Source of the DNA: an uncultured Desulfobulbus sp.
Lineage (GTDB): Bacteria; Desulfobacterota; Desulfobulbia; Desulfobulbales; Desulfobulbaceae
Assembly (NCBI RefSeq): GCF_963664075.1
Contig: NZ_OY760916.1
Span: 620,001 to 684,000 of the forward strand
DNA length: 64,000 nt
Reading direction: 5' to 3'
A program made the translations under genes and the position numbers. Below are positions 18,061 through 27,689 of the stretch, in pieces. How positions within the stretch are numbered: the first letter of the stretch is position 1; each line of letters starts with the position of its first letter. The notes below the pieces were generated by a model that worked only from the letters and a program-made list of their open reading frames with translations, searched no databases and was not told where the DNA came from.

Positions 18061-20868
18061 ATGGATTACAGGGAAACACTGAACCTGCCGAAGACCAAAT
18101 TTAAAATGAAAGCGAATCTGACCCAGCGTGAGCCTATGGTGCTCAAGCAGTGGGAAAAAGAGAAGCTGTATCAGAAAATTCAGCAGGCGGCAGCCGACCG
18201 TCCCCAGTTTATCCTCCATGACGGCCCTCCCTACGCCAACGGCAACATCCACCTGGGGACAGCCTTTAACAAGGTCCTCAAGGATATTATCCTCCGTTCC
18301 AAGCGGTTGGCCGGGTTTAATGCACCCTACATTCCGGGCTGGGACTGCCATGGCCTGCCCATTGAGCATAATGTCGATCTGGAGCTTGGTGCCAAAAAAC
18401 AGACCATTTCCATTTTAGGTAAGCGGGGTGCCTGTCGAAAGTACGCTGAAAAATGGATCAAAACCCAGCGCGAGCAGTTTAAGCGGCTGGGGGTTATCGG
18501 TGACTGGGACGCGCCTTATCTGACCATGAATTTTCCCTATGAGGCCGCCATTGCCCGGGAGTTCAATAAATTTCTGCTTTCTGGCGCGGTGATCCGCTCC
18601 AAAAAGCCGGTCTACTGGTGTGCGACCTGTGGCACTGCCCTGGCTGAGGCCGAGGTCGATTACGCCGATCACACCTCCCCCTCCATCTACGTCAAGTTCC
18701 CCGTGGTCGAGGACTTGGGTTCTGTCGTTCCTGAGCTGGCCGGAAAAGAGGTGAAGGTGCTCATCTGGACCACTACGCCCTGGACGCTGCCGGCCAACCT
18801 GGCGGTGGCCTTTCATCCCGACTTTGAGTACGCCGCCGTCGCTGTAGCCGGAGAAATCTGGATTCTCGCTAAAGAACTGGTGGAGAGCTGCATGCAGCTC
18901 TTTGAGATTGCCGACTACTCCATTCTGGCCACCTTTTCAGCAAGCGGTCTTGAGGGTATGCACTGTCGCCATCCCTTCATGGAACGCGACTCACTCATGG
19001 TGCTCGCTGATTATGTGACCGCGGAATCTGGTACTGGCTGTGTCCACACAGCGCCGGGCCACGGTGCCGATGACTATCAGACCGGTCTTCGCTACGGGCT
19101 TGAGATCCTCTCTCCGGTGGATGACGAAGGAAAATACATCAAAGAGGCTGGTCGCTACGAAGGGGAACAGGTCCCGGCGGTCAACAAAAAGATCATTGCC
19201 GACATGGCAGCCGAAGGCACCCTGGTAAAAGAACTGGCCATCAACCACAGCTATCCCCACTGCTGGCGTTGTAAAGAACCGGTGATGTACCGGGCGACTG
19301 CCCAGTGGTTCATCGCCATGGAAAAACTGGAGTTGCGGAACAAAGCCTTGGCCGCTATCCAGGAAGTGAGCTGGACGCCTGCCTGGGGTCAGCAACGCAT
19401 CTACGGTATGGTCGAGGCCCGGCCCGACTGGTGTCTCTCCCGTCAGCGTTCCTGGGGTGTGCCGGTGACCGTCTTTACCTGTAAAGACTGCGGCGATATT
19501 CTTAAAAATGAGACCGTCTGCGAGAACATCAATACCCTCTTTGCCAAGGAAGGTGCAGACGCCTGGTTTAAGTACGAAGTCAGTGACTTTATCCCTGAAG
19601 AGGTGAGCTGCAGCTGTGGCAGTAAAAATTTCCAGAAAGAATCCGACATCCTTGATGTCTGGTTTGACTCCGGTACCAGTCATGCAGCTGTCCTTGAGGA
19701 GCGCGACGAGCTCTATTCGCCGGCCGATCTCTACCTGGAAGGCTCGGATCAGCACCGCGGCTGGTTTCAGTCCTCTCTGCTGACTTCGGTGGGGACCCGG
19801 GGGCGGGCACCGTATAAAGGTGTGCTTACCCATGGCTACGTGGTCGACGGTCAGGGTAAAAAGATGTCCAAGTCCGTGGGGAATGTGGTCGCGCCCCAGG
19901 AGGTAATCGACAAATACGGCGCCGAGGTCCTGCGTCTCTGGGTTTCCAGTGAGAATTACCAGGATGATGTCAAGGTCTCCGACGAGATCCTCAAGCATGT
20001 CTCCGATGCCTACCGCAAGATGCGCAATACCCTGCGCTTCCTGCTCTCCAACCTCTATGATTTTAACCCGGAAACCGACTGTGTTGGGCCGGAGGCACTG
20101 CAGGAAATCGACCGCTGGGCATTAAGCAAATTTGCCCAGGTGAGCCGTCGGGTAACGCTTGCCTACGAGCGCTATGAGTTCCATGCGATCTATCATGCGC
20201 TGCATAACTTCTGTGGAACGACCGTCTCATCTATTTATATGGATGTGCTCAAAGATCGGCTCTACTGCTCTCTGCCTGCAGGCCCAGAACGGCGGGCGGC
20301 GCAGACCGTCATTTACCGAATCCTCGACGGGTTGTTGCGGCTGATGTCTCCCATTCTCTGCTTTACTACAGCGGAGGCCTGGGAACATTTACATGGGCTC
20401 TCGCAGAATGCACCGCTTGAGCAGTCAATCTTTTTCGCGAGCTTTGCCAGTGTGGATGATGTGGCAAAAGATGATGCCTTTGACGAGCAGTGGAACAAAC
20501 TGCTCAGCCTGCGTAGCGGTATTACCCGTGTGCTGGAAGCTGCCCGTCGGGACAAAGTGATCGGCCTCGGGCTCGATGCCGAAGTGGTCTTGAGGCTCAG
20601 TGACGAGTGGAAGACTTTTCTTGATGGTCGGTTGGGGCAGTTGCAGGAACTCTGCATTGTTTCCTCTCTGCGGCTAGACGCTGGTGAGGGGGCAGGCCTG
20701 AGCTTTCTTGCCGATGAAACCATCCCCGGCGTTGAGATCGCGGTTAGCCCCGCTCCCGGGAACAAGTGCGAGCGTTGCTGGACTATTTCCACCACTGTAG
20801 GCGAAGATGCGGAACATCCGGCCATCTGCGCCCGCTGCGCCGCTGTCGTGCGCCAACTGACCGCTTAA
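18061..20868 (+). CDS. ileS: Isoleucyl-tRNA synthetase
   Basis: The class I synthetase charges tRNA-Ile. At 935 residues it is full length. The ATP site is PYANGNIHLG (57-66), the HIGH equivalent; GKKMSKSVGN near residue 600 is the KMSKS loop. The editing domain contains the WTTTPWTLPAN and GTGCVHTAPGHGADDY blocks, and the C terminus has a zinc site CERC ... CARC. The ATG at 18061 follows CAGGAA and gives the family start MDYRETLNLPKT; an upstream in-frame extension lacks homology. lspA follows after 17 bases, the common ileS-lspA pairing. Confidence 0.97.
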   Translation: MDYRETLNLPKTKFKMKANLTQREPMVLKQWEKEKLYQKIQQAAADRPQFILHDGPPYANGNIHLGTAFNKVLKDIILRSKRLAGFNAPYIPGWDCHGLPIEHNVDLELGAKKQTISILGKRGACRKYAEKWIKTQREQFKRLGVIGDWDAPYLTMNFPYEAAIAREFNKFLLSGAVIRSKKPVYWCATCGTALAEAEVDYADHTSPSIYVKFPVVEDLGSVVPELAGKEVKVLIWTTTPWTLPANLAVAFHPDFEYAAVAVAGEIWILAKELVESCMQLFEIADYSILATFSASGLEGMHCRHPFMERDSLMVLADYVTAESGTGCVHTAPGHGADDYQTGLRYGLEILSPVDDEGKYIKEAGRYEGEQVPAVNKKIIADMAAEGTLVKELAINHSYPHCWRCKEPVMYRATAQWFIAMEKLELRNKALAAIQEVSWTPAWGQQRIYGMVEARPDWCLSRQRSWGVPVTVFTCKDCGDILKNETVCENINTLFAKEGADAWFKYEVSDFIPEEVSCSCGSKNFQKESDILDVWFDSGTSHAAVLEERDELYSPADLYLEGSDQHRGWFQSSLLTSVGTRGRAPYKGVLTHGYVVDGQGKKMSKSVGNVVAPQEVIDKYGAEVLRLWVSSENYQDDVKVSDEILKHVSDAYRKMRNTLRFLLSNLYDFNPETDCVGPEALQEIDRWALSKFAQVSRRVTLAYERYEFHAIYHALHNFCGTTVSSIYMDVLKDRLYCSLPAGPERRAAQTVIYRILDGLLRLMSPILCFTTAEAWEHLHGLSQNAPLEQSIFFASFASVDDVAKDDAFDEQWNKLLSLRSGITRVLEAARRDKVIGLGLDAEVVLRLSDEWKTFLDGRLGQLQELCIVSSLRLDAGEGAGLSFLADETIPGVEIAVSPAPGNKCERCWTISTTVGEDAEHPAICARCAAVVRQLTA

Positions 20869-20885
20869 GTGCACAGGCCTGATCG

Positions 20886-21368
20886 ATGCTGAGCTTCTTT
20901 TCTGTTATTCTTCTGGTTGTCTGTCTCGATCAGGCCAGTAAATTCTGGATTATGCATCACTTTGTGCTCCATGAGAGCCAGGTGGTCATCCCCGGTTTTT
21001 TTAACCTGACCTATCTGACCAACAATGGTGCCGCATTCAGTATTCTGGCCGGTCAACCGGCACTGTGGCGCCAGGTCTTCTTTCTCTGTATGGCTGGCGT
21101 AGCCCTGGTGTTTATCTGGATTGCCCAGCGCAGCTATGGGCGACGCAGTCTCGCCTATACCATGGCTCTGTCCCTGATCGCGGGAGGAGCTATCGGCAAT
21201 ATGATCGATCGCATCCGTTTTGGCTTTGTGATCGATTTTCTTGATGTCCTTATCGGTTCCCACCATTGGCCGGCCTTTAATATCGCCGATTCCGCGATCA
21301 CCGTCGGCGTGTGTCTTTTCATTGTATATAATCTTCTGTTTGATCGCGAAGCATCAGAACAGTCTTAA
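20886..21368 (+). CDS. lspA: Lipoprotein signal peptidase (signal peptidase II)
   Basis: LspA cleaves the signal peptide of prolipoproteins in the inner membrane after lipidation. The 160-residue protein has four hydrophobic helices. Family blocks are present: LDQASKFW near the start, TNNGAAFS, GGAIGNMIDRIRFGFVIDF with the first catalytic aspartate, and WPAFNIADSAI with the second. Its product would process the several lipoproteins encoded in this window. It sits between ileS and fabD with short gaps, so the three are probably cotranscribed. Confidence 0.96.
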   Translation: MLSFFSVILLVVCLDQASKFWIMHHFVLHESQVVIPGFFNLTYLTNNGAAFSILAGQPALWRQVFFLCMAGVALVFIWIAQRSYGRRSLAYTMALSLIAGGAIGNMIDRIRFGFVIDFLDVLIGSHHWPAFNIADSAITVGVCLFIVYNLLFDREASEQS

Positions 21369-21387
21369 TTTTTTCCAGTAGTTTGAC

Positions 21388-22338
21388 ATGAAAAAAACAG
21401 CAATTCTTTTTCCGGGACAGGGGTCCCAGTTTATTGGTATGGGGCAGCAGTTCATCGAGCAGGATCAGGACGCGGCAGCGATCATGGACCTTGCTGAGAA
21501 GATCTCCGGCTTCCCCTTAAAACAACTCAGCTTTGAAGGGCCTCTCAAAGATTTGACCCGGGTACTCTACCTGCAGCCCGCTCTGACAGTGGTCAATCTT
21601 ATCTGTTATCAGCAGTTACTTAAACTGGTGCCTGGCCTGCAGCCTGCCTTTTTTGCCGGCCACTCTCTGGGTGAGTATTCCGCGCTCTACGGTGCAGGGG
21701 TGCTGAGCCTTGAGGACACGCTTGCCCTGGTCACAAAACGTGGCGAGTTGATGGAGCGTGAAGGTGCGGCCAACCCCGGAGGTATGCGGGCTGTTCTCGG
21801 TCTGAGCATTGACGAGGTCAAGGAAGTTCTCGCTGGCTATGAGGGTAACGGTGTCGCGGTTGTGGCCAACCACAATACCGGAGCACAGATCGTTCTCTCA
21901 GGGGATGAAGAGGGGCTGCAAGGGGTAGGCGCGCTCTGCTCCGAAAAGGGCGCCAAGGTGATTCCGCTCAAGGTGAGCGTGGCAAACCACAGCCCCCTGG
22001 TAGCCGGTGCAGTGGATGATTTCGCCGCCTTCATGGAAAATATCACTTTTGCAGCTCCCAAGGTGCCGGTACTTTTCAATGTAACCGGAGAAAAAGAGAC
22101 CGATCCTGCCGTGATTAAATCCATTATGGCCCGCCAGATCGCCTCCACGGTTTGCTGGTTACCCTCCATCGAGCAGATGGTCAAGGAAGGGGTTGAAGTC
22201 TTTGTCGAGCTGGGTCCTAAAAACGTTCTTACTGGAATGATGAAGAAAATTCTGCCTAAAGGTGCGGGGATAACCTGCCTCCAGGCAGACAGTCCGGAAG
22301 GACTTGCCAAGGTGGCCGAGGTGCTGGGGGAACAATAA
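21388..22338 (+). CDS. fabD: Malonyl-CoA:ACP transacylase
   Basis: FabD loads malonate onto acyl carrier protein for fatty acid synthesis in the cytosol. The 316-residue protein shows FPGQGSQFIGMG at the N terminus, the nucleophile Ser93 in GHSLGEYSAL, and the catalytic histidine in VANHSPLV. FVELGPKNVLTGM near the end is also typical. No other fab gene is adjacent; the gene follows lspA by 19 bases. Confidence 0.95.
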   Translation: MKKTAILFPGQGSQFIGMGQQFIEQDQDAAAIMDLAEKISGFPLKQLSFEGPLKDLTRVLYLQPALTVVNLICYQQLLKLVPGLQPAFFAGHSLGEYSALYGAGVLSLEDTLALVTKRGELMEREGAANPGGMRAVLGLSIDEVKEVLAGYEGNGVAVVANHNTGAQIVLSGDEEGLQGVGALCSEKGAKVIPLKVSVANHSPLVAGAVDDFAAFMENITFAAPKVPVLFNVTGEKETDPAVIKSIMARQIASTVCWLPSIEQMVKEGVEVFVELGPKNVLTGMMKKILPKGAGITCLQADSPEGLAKVAEVLGEQ

Positions 22339-22368
22339 GCACCCGCACCACCATGTTTTTCTTCTCGC

Positions 22369-22397
22369 TTGACAAGTTAGGGCATGTCGGGTATTAA
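22369..22397 (+). promoter_or_regulatory. Sigma-70 promoter for ffh
   Basis: A consensus -35 TTGACA (22369-22374) and TATTAA (22392-22397) are separated by 17 bases. It lies 85-113 bases ahead of the ffh start codon, just after fabD, so the downstream block has its own promoter. Confidence 0.7.
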
Positions 22398-22481
22398 TCG
22401 CAATTTTCCGCATGCAAAATCGGAGATGGACTCTTTTGTGCGTTCATCTGAGGATTCAGTCCAAAGAGCACCTAATATAAC

Positions 22482-23831
22482 ATGTTTGAAAATTTAACCG
22501 ACCGCCTAGAAAGCGCGTTTAAAAAGCTACGTGGCCACGGCAGACTGACTGAAGAAAATATTCAGGAAGCCATGGGTGAGGTGCGACGAGCGTTGCTCGA
22601 GGCGGACGTAAACTTTGGTGTCGTTAAAGAGTTCATTGCCGCTGTCACCGAGAAGGCGATCGGGCGAGAGGTTTTAAGTAGCCTTTCCCCCGGACAGCAG
22701 GTGGTGAAAATCGTCCATGACGAGTTGGTTGAGTTGCTGGGGACAACCGCGCAGCCGATTAAACTTGATGGGCCGCAACCTGTTGCCATCATGCTGGCCG
22801 GTCTCCAGGGTTCTGGTAAAACCACAACCGCGGCTAAGCTGGCACGTCAGCTCAAGGCAAACGGGCGTAAACCTTTTCTCGTTCCTGCTGACGTCTACCG
22901 GCCTGCGGCCATTGAGCAGCTGCATGTGCTCGGTGAGCAGGTCGGCGTGCCGGTCTTTGGCTCGACCACCGAGCAAAAACCGGTTGACATTGCCCGCCTG
23001 GCCATGGCAGAAGCCCGAGCCGGTGAGTATGACACGCTCATTCTCGATACGGCTGGTCGACTTCATGTCGATGACGCTCTCATGGAGGAGCTGCAGCAGA
23101 TTGCGCGAACAGTCCCCCTGACCGAGGTCCTCTTTGTGGCCGATGCCATGACCGGTCAGGATGCGGTTACCGTCGCCGATCGGTTTAATGCAGACCTTGA
23201 AATCACCGGTGTCGTCCTCACCAAGATGGAAGGTGACGCCCGTGGTGGTGCCGCCCTGTCGGTGAAAAAAGTTACCGGCAAGCCGATCAAGTTTGTCGGT
23301 GTTGGTGAGTCGGTTGATGCCCTTGAGGTATTTCATCCCGACCGTGCCGCCTCCCGTATTTTGGGTATGGGCGATGTCCTCTCGCTGATTGAAAAGGCAG
23401 AGTCCGTCGTCGATAAGAAGAAGGCGGACAAACTGGCCAAGAAACTCCAGAAAAATACCTTCTCTCTTGAGGATTTTCTTGACCAGATTCAACAGATCAA
23501 AAAGATGGGCAGCCTTGAGCAGATCATGGGGATGATCCCCGGGATGAACAAACTCAAGCAGCTCAAGGATGCGCCCAAGCCCGATGAAAAAGAGCTTGCC
23601 AAAACCGAGGCTATCATCCGCTCGATGACGCTTAAGGAACGGCGCAACCACCGCATCATTGATGCCAGTCGTCGGCAACGTATCGCCAAAGGCTCTGGTA
23701 CCTCGGTCGCTGAAGTCAATCGTGTGTTGAAAAGCTACACCATGATGCTGAAGATGATGAAAAACCTGAAAGGGAAAGGCGTCATGAGCGGCGGAAAACG
23801 TCGCAAGCTCCCCAAGGGGCTCGTTCGATAA
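22482..23831 (+). CDS. ffh: Signal recognition particle GTPase Ffh
   Basis: Ffh binds 4.5S RNA and signal sequences and delivers ribosomes to FtsY at the membrane. The 449-residue protein has the N domain (residues 1-90), a G domain with the P-loop GLQGSGKTTT at 107-116, DTAGR and the TKMEGDARGG block, and a methionine-rich M domain (MGSLEQIMGMIPGMN, then the RRNHR and basic RNA-binding helix segment), ending with lysine/arginine-rich residues. The 4.5S RNA gene is not seen in this window. rpsP follows after 116 bases. Confidence 0.97.
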   Translation: MFENLTDRLESAFKKLRGHGRLTEENIQEAMGEVRRALLEADVNFGVVKEFIAAVTEKAIGREVLSSLSPGQQVVKIVHDELVELLGTTAQPIKLDGPQPVAIMLAGLQGSGKTTTAAKLARQLKANGRKPFLVPADVYRPAAIEQLHVLGEQVGVPVFGSTTEQKPVDIARLAMAEARAGEYDTLILDTAGRLHVDDALMEELQQIARTVPLTEVLFVADAMTGQDAVTVADRFNADLEITGVVLTKMEGDARGGAALSVKKVTGKPIKFVGVGESVDALEVFHPDRAASRILGMGDVLSLIEKAESVVDKKKADKLAKKLQKNTFSLEDFLDQIQQIKKMGSLEQIMGMIPGMNKLKQLKDAPKPDEKELAKTEAIIRSMTLKERRNHRIIDASRRQRIAKGSGTSVAEVNRVLKSYTMMLKMMKNLKGKGVMSGGKRRKLPKGLVR

Positions 23832-23947
23832 TAGGCCGCTTGCGTTGGCAACAACAACGCAGGGCAGCCAGTCATTACCGCAATAAACTCAATGAGGCTC
23901 ACCAGTATTTACTGCGGGAGCAAATATCCACCGGAGGATAAGAAACA

Positions 23948-24202
23948 ATGGCAGTTCGTATTCGTTTGACTAGAAAGGGTCGGAAAAAACAACCGTTTTA
24001 TCGTATAGTCGTTGCTGACAGCGAAGCGCCGCGTGATGGTAAGTTCCTCGACATCGTTGGCACCTACAACCCGATGAACGAGCCGGCAACTATCGATATT
24101 GATAACGAAAAACTGCAGGATTGGATCACCAAGGGTGCGACTCCGTCGACCACCGTTGCCAGCCTGATCAAGAAACAGGCAGGAGCTGAAGCTGCTGCGT
24201 AA
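23948..24202 (+). CDS. rpsP: 30S ribosomal protein S16
   Basis: The 84-residue protein starts [21 protein letters not shown], diagnostic of S16. GGAGG eight bases ahead of the ATG is a strong ribosome site. It heads the conserved rpsP-khpA-rimM-trmD-rplS order of ribosome maturation genes. Confidence 0.97.
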   Translation: MAVRIRLTRKGRKKQPFYRIVVADSEAPRDGKFLDIVGTYNPMNEPATIDIDNEKLQDWITKGATPSTTVASLIKKQAGAEAAA

Positions 24203-24433
24203 ATGAAAGCGTTGATTGAGTTCATCGCCGGTAAACTGGTCGATCAGCCGGAAAAAATCGAGGTGAGCCAGCAAGAGGATGATGACACCATCACCCTCGA
24301 GTTACGGGTCGCCCAGGAAGATCTTGGAAAGGTCATCGGCAAGCAGGGGAGAACCGCACGGGCTATGCGTGCTGTTCTAGCTGCGGCAGTTCCCGGCGAA
24401 GGCAAACGCACCCGGCTGGAAATTGTTGAGTAG
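24203..24433 (+). CDS. khpA: KH-domain RNA-binding protein KhpA
   Basis: This small (76-residue) single KH-domain protein shows the GxxG loop as VIGKQGRTARAMR near residue 43. Members of the family bind RNA with KhpB in Gram-positives; the role in proteobacteria is less clear. The ATG follows the rpsP stop without a gap, so translation is coupled, and the gene sits in its usual place between rpsP and rimM. Confidence 0.93.
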   Translation: MKALIEFIAGKLVDQPEKIEVSQQEDDDTITLELRVAQEDLGKVIGKQGRTARAMRAVLAAAVPGEGKRTRLEIVE

Positions 24434-24972
24434 TGGTCGAAGAGAGCAGCATCGCTGAAAACCACTTTGTGCTTGTGGGGACGGTCACCCGCCCCCATGG
24501 GATCAAAGGGGAACTCAAGGTTCGACCATTCTCAGATCAGCCTGACGAATTTTGTCGCTATACCACTCTCTATCTCTCTGCGACTGAGCAGGGAGAAAAG
24601 AAACCGTACGCGGTTAAACAGGCTCGCGTCAGTGGTTCTCAGGTTATTGTGCGTCTTGAAGAATGTCAGGATCGCACATTGGCCGAGCAGCTGGCAGGCA
24701 GCCAGACCTGGATACCAAGCGACGCGCTTCCGCCCCTGGAGGCGGACGAATTTTACCTGCACACGTTAATCGGTAAAACTATCAGAACCGTAGCGGGGCA
24801 GGAGCTGGGCAGAGCAACCAATGTCTTGAGTACCAGCGGCCAGGATCTTCTTGTTATTCGCCAGGCGAAAAAGGAGTACCTGATTCCGATTGTAAAACCG
24901 TTTATCAGCTCCATTGATGAGCAGGCGGTGGTGCTTGATCTGCCCGAGGGGCTGTTGGAAATCAACGGATAA
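24433..24972 (+). CDS. rimM: Ribosome maturation factor RimM
   Basis: RimM assists 30S assembly near S19. The 179-residue protein carries the N-terminal VGTVTRPHGIKGELKV block and a PRC-barrel second domain (EFYLHTLIGKTI ... YLIPIVKPFI). The start is GTG at 24433, overlapping the khpA stop by one base. Confidence 0.95.
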   Translation: MVEESSIAENHFVLVGTVTRPHGIKGELKVRPFSDQPDEFCRYTTLYLSATEQGEKKPYAVKQARVSGSQVIVRLEECQDRTLAEQLAGSQTWIPSDALPPLEADEFYLHTLIGKTIRTVAGQELGRATNVLSTSGQDLLVIRQAKKEYLIPIVKPFISSIDEQAVVLDLPEGLLEING

Positions 24973-24988
24973 GGCTGATTTTCCCCTG

Positions 24989-25771
24989 ATGTTCATAGAT
25001 TGTTTAACCATTTTTCCTGAGTTTTTTGTCTCCCCCTTGCAAGAAGGGATCGTCCGTCGAGCCCTACAGGATGGCAAGATAGAGATCGGAGTACACAATA
25101 TTCGGGAGTATGCCACCGATCGTCACGCCATGACCGATGATCGCCCCTTTGGCGGCGGCGAAGGAATGGTGATGAAGCCCGAGCCCTTGAGCCGCTGCCT
25201 CCAGGCAGCGAAAAAGGACGGACTTAATGCAAGGGTGGTTTTACTGAGCCCAGTGGGACGTCAGTTTAATCAGCAGGTGGCAGAAGAACTGGCTGACTAC
25301 GATCAACTTATTCTGGTCTGTGGTCGCTATGAAGGGGTAGACGAGCGTTTTCGTCACCGCTATGTCGACGAAGAAATCTCCATTGGAGATTATGTCCTCA
25401 CCGGCGGTGAGCTGGCAGCGTTGGTCGTGCTTGATGCGGTTATTCGTCTGATCCCAGGAGTGCTTGGTTGCGGTGAATCCGCGACCAACGATAGTTTCAG
25501 TTGCGGACTGCTGAAGCATAGGCAGTACACACGACCTCGGGTTTTCGAAGAGATGGCTGTGCCTGATGTTCTTCTCTCCGGTGATCATGCTGCTGTTGCC
25601 CGTCATCGTTTGCTTGAATCGGTGAACCTGACACTGCAGAGGCGCCCCGATCTCCTTGCAGGGATGCAGTTTACCCCTGCCGAGCGCAAAACGCTTCGTC
25701 AGGCAGGCTTGCTTGACCAGGTGGAGTCAGCTATCAGGACGCTTGTCCAGGAGAAAAGCCATGAAAGTTGA
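24989..25771 (+). CDS. trmD: tRNA (guanine-37-N1)-methyltransferase
   Basis: TrmD methylates G37 of tRNAs with a G at position 36, preventing frameshifts. The 260-residue SPOUT protein shows the N-terminal TIFPEFF, DDRPFGGGEGMVMKPEP, CGRYEGVDERF and ISIGDYVLTGGELA, the last two forming the trefoil-knot SAM site. ATG 24989 gives the family N terminus. The gene's last 11 bases overlap the next start. Confidence 0.97.
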   Translation: MFIDCLTIFPEFFVSPLQEGIVRRALQDGKIEIGVHNIREYATDRHAMTDDRPFGGGEGMVMKPEPLSRCLQAAKKDGLNARVVLLSPVGRQFNQQVAEELADYDQLILVCGRYEGVDERFRHRYVDEEISIGDYVLTGGELAALVVLDAVIRLIPGVLGCGESATNDSFSCGLLKHRQYTRPRVFEEMAVPDVLLSGDHAAVARHRLLESVNLTLQRRPDLLAGMQFTPAERKTLRQAGLLDQVESAIRTLVQEKSHES

Positions 25772-26339
25772 TGTGGCACTGGTCCATCACCCGGTGGTGA
25801 ACCGGATCGGAGAAACCATCGGTTCTGCGGTCACCAATCTGGATTTGCACGATATCGCCCGCGCAGGACGCACCTATGGCGTCGGCAACTACTGGGTCGT
25901 GACACCGTTTAAAGAGCAGCAGGAGTTGGCTGCGCAGATTGTCGGTCACTGGCAGAATGGTCACGGGGCCACAGTCAACCCGGACAGACAAAATGCCTTG
26001 TCGATTATTCGTATCTGCGCCTCCATTGAAGAAGCGCTGGCTGAGGCAACTAAAAATTACGGCGAGCGGCCGTGTGTTCTGGCAACCTGTGCAAAAAAGC
26101 AGGCCAACACGCGCTCGTTTGCAGCCATTCGGTCCATGATCGCTGCTGATAAGCCGGTGATGCTTCTGTTTGGCACTGCATGGGGACTGAGTCCCGATGT
26201 GATGGAGATGGTCGATGGTGTCTTGCCACCCCTGTGTGGGCCAACACCGTTTAACCACCTCTCGGTTCGTTCTGCCGCATCGATAATGCTGGATCGGTTG
26301 CTGGGACGTCCCGATGATTGGGAAGAGGAACAAAACTAA
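25761..26339 (+). CDS. SPOUT-like RNA methyltransferase (Methyltrn_RNA_4 family)
   Basis: The 192-residue protein resembles the predicted SAM-dependent RNA methyltransferase family often annotated beside trmD. It begins VDVALVHHPVVNR and ends with a GTAWGLSPDVMEM and FNHLSVRSAASIMLDRLLG pattern, in which the LFGTAWGL and LSVRSA loops resemble SPOUT knot segments. The RNA target is unknown. AGGAGA precedes the ATG, inside the trmD coding sequence. In many bacteria trmD is directly followed by rplS; here this gene is inserted between them. Confidence 0.8.
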   Translation: MKVDVALVHHPVVNRIGETIGSAVTNLDLHDIARAGRTYGVGNYWVVTPFKEQQELAAQIVGHWQNGHGATVNPDRQNALSIIRICASIEEALAEATKNYGERPCVLATCAKKQANTRSFAAIRSMIAADKPVMLLFGTAWGLSPDVMEMVDGVLPPLCGPTPFNHLSVRSAASIMLDRLLGRPDDWEEEQN

Positions 26340-26469
26340 ACAACCAGAAATGTTTCTCTGGCTGTGAACAATATAAGTTGATTAGGTCCGATATATTTTG
26401 GGATGATTTGGAGGCATCCATCGGCAGGGCTGTCGAATGATCCCCGGTCGTAAAATTATGGAGATGGCT

Positions 26470-26817
26470 ATGAATATTATTGATAAGATTGATTTGGAGC
26501 AGATGCGTTTTGACATGCCGGATTTTCGTGCCGGTGACACCGTAAAGGTTCACATCCGCATCGTTGAGGGCAGCAAAGAGCGCGTTCAGATTTTCCAGGG
26601 CGTGGTTCTTAAACGGAAACGTGGTGCCATGAACGCCACCTTCACTGTTCGTAAAATTTCCCACGGTGTTGGCGTGGAGAAAACTTTTGCACTCCACTCA
26701 CCGCGTCTTGAGAAGGTAGAGGTTGTTACTCTGGGTCGTGTTCGTCGCTCCCGTCTCTACTATCTCCGTGAGCGTCGTGGTAAAGCCGCACGTATTCGTG
26801 AGCGTGGTATCATCTAA
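26470..26817 (+). CDS. rplS: 50S ribosomal protein L19
   Basis: The 115-residue protein matches L19, which sits at the 30S/50S interface: [48 protein letters not shown], and a basic end with [21 protein letters not shown] 26470 is preferred because GGAG lies six bases upstream; ATG at 26464 is also possible. It is the last gene of the rpsP-rplS block. Confidence 0.96.
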   Translation: MNIIDKIDLEQMRFDMPDFRAGDTVKVHIRIVEGSKERVQIFQGVVLKRKRGAMNATFTVRKISHGVGVEKTFALHSPRLEKVEVVTLGRVRRSRLYYLRERRGKAARIRERGII

Positions 26818-26871
26818 GAGAGCATGCGGTGACACGGAAGTTCGACTTCCTGCAACCATCTCTTTTTTTAC

Positions 26872-26916
26872 AGGCATCCCCACATCGCAAAGATGGGCGG
26901 ATGCCTGTTTCTGTTT
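26872..26916 (+). terminator. Terminator after rplS
   Basis: AGGCATCC pairs with GGATGCCT, with an inner CCxCATC/GATGGG stem, followed by GTTTCTGTTT. An extra small hairpin GGAAG-ttcga-CTTCC with a T-run lies just before it at about 26836-26870. Confidence 0.6.
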
Positions 26917-26960
26917 GAGGGCATTTCCCTTTTCTGGTTATCATTCGGACCCACTGTTTT

Positions 26961-27665
26961 ATGAATCAAGATGTCTTGTCCTCTCTTCCTGATCCCTGGA
27001 ATCTCCCCGATACCTTTGCGCTGGAACGAGCTTTGTATGATCAGGGATTTACCCGGGTAGCCGGTGTGGATGAGGCAGGGCGTGGTCCGTTGGCAGGCCC
27101 GGTTGTTGCCGGCTGTGTTATTTTTGATCCCTCCCAGGATACCAGCATATTTTTTGATTCCAAAACCCTGAGTGCCCGTAAACGTGAACAGCTCTATGCC
27201 CAGCTGCTCGAAAGCCCAGCCTGTGTTGGGGTGGGTATCACTGATGCCCGGGAAATAGAGCGGATCAACATTTTACAGGCCTCATTGCTTGCCATGCAAC
27301 GTGCCGTCGAAGACGCCGAGTCGCAAGCAGGTTCCTCACGGGTAGATTTTTTGCTGGTTGATGGTAAGTTTAAAGTACCACTGACACTTGCCCAGCTCCC
27401 CCTTGTTAAGGGGGAATCAAAAAGTGCCTCCATCGCCGCCGCCTCTATTGTTGCCAAGGTCACCCGTGATAGACTGATGCAACAGGCACATGAACGTTAT
27501 CCCGTCTACGGGTTTAATCGTCACCAGGGGTATCCGACCAAAGCCCACCGTGAAGCTCTGCGGCTCCATGGCCCTTGTGAACTGCATAGGCGAACATTTC
27601 GGGGGGTGGCTGAGTTGCTCGAAAAAGCGGCCTGTCCAGCACCCGATCAAAAGGGGCTCTGGTAA
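26961..27665 (+). CDS. rnhB: Ribonuclease HII
   Basis: RNase HII removes ribonucleotides and RNA primers from DNA. The 234-residue protein carries the DEAGRGPLAGPVVAG active-site motif near residue 38, an SKTLSARKRE segment, and later SASIAAASIVAKVTRDR and YPVYGFNRHQGYPTKAHREALRLHGP. The N-terminal 35 residues are a slightly long leader. yraN follows after 24 bases. Confidence 0.95.
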   Translation: MNQDVLSSLPDPWNLPDTFALERALYDQGFTRVAGVDEAGRGPLAGPVVAGCVIFDPSQDTSIFFDSKTLSARKREQLYAQLLESPACVGVGITDAREIERINILQASLLAMQRAVEDAESQAGSSRVDFLLVDGKFKVPLTLAQLPLVKGESKSASIAAASIVAKVTRDRLMQQAHERYPVYGFNRHQGYPTKAHREALRLHGPCELHRRTFRGVAELLEKAACPAPDQKGLW

Positions 27666-27689
27666 CGACTCTTTCCCCAGAGAGGTCCC

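Noticed and set aside
18991-19998. Minus-strand frame of 335 codons inside ileS
   Set aside because: Antisense shadow of conserved ileS sequence.
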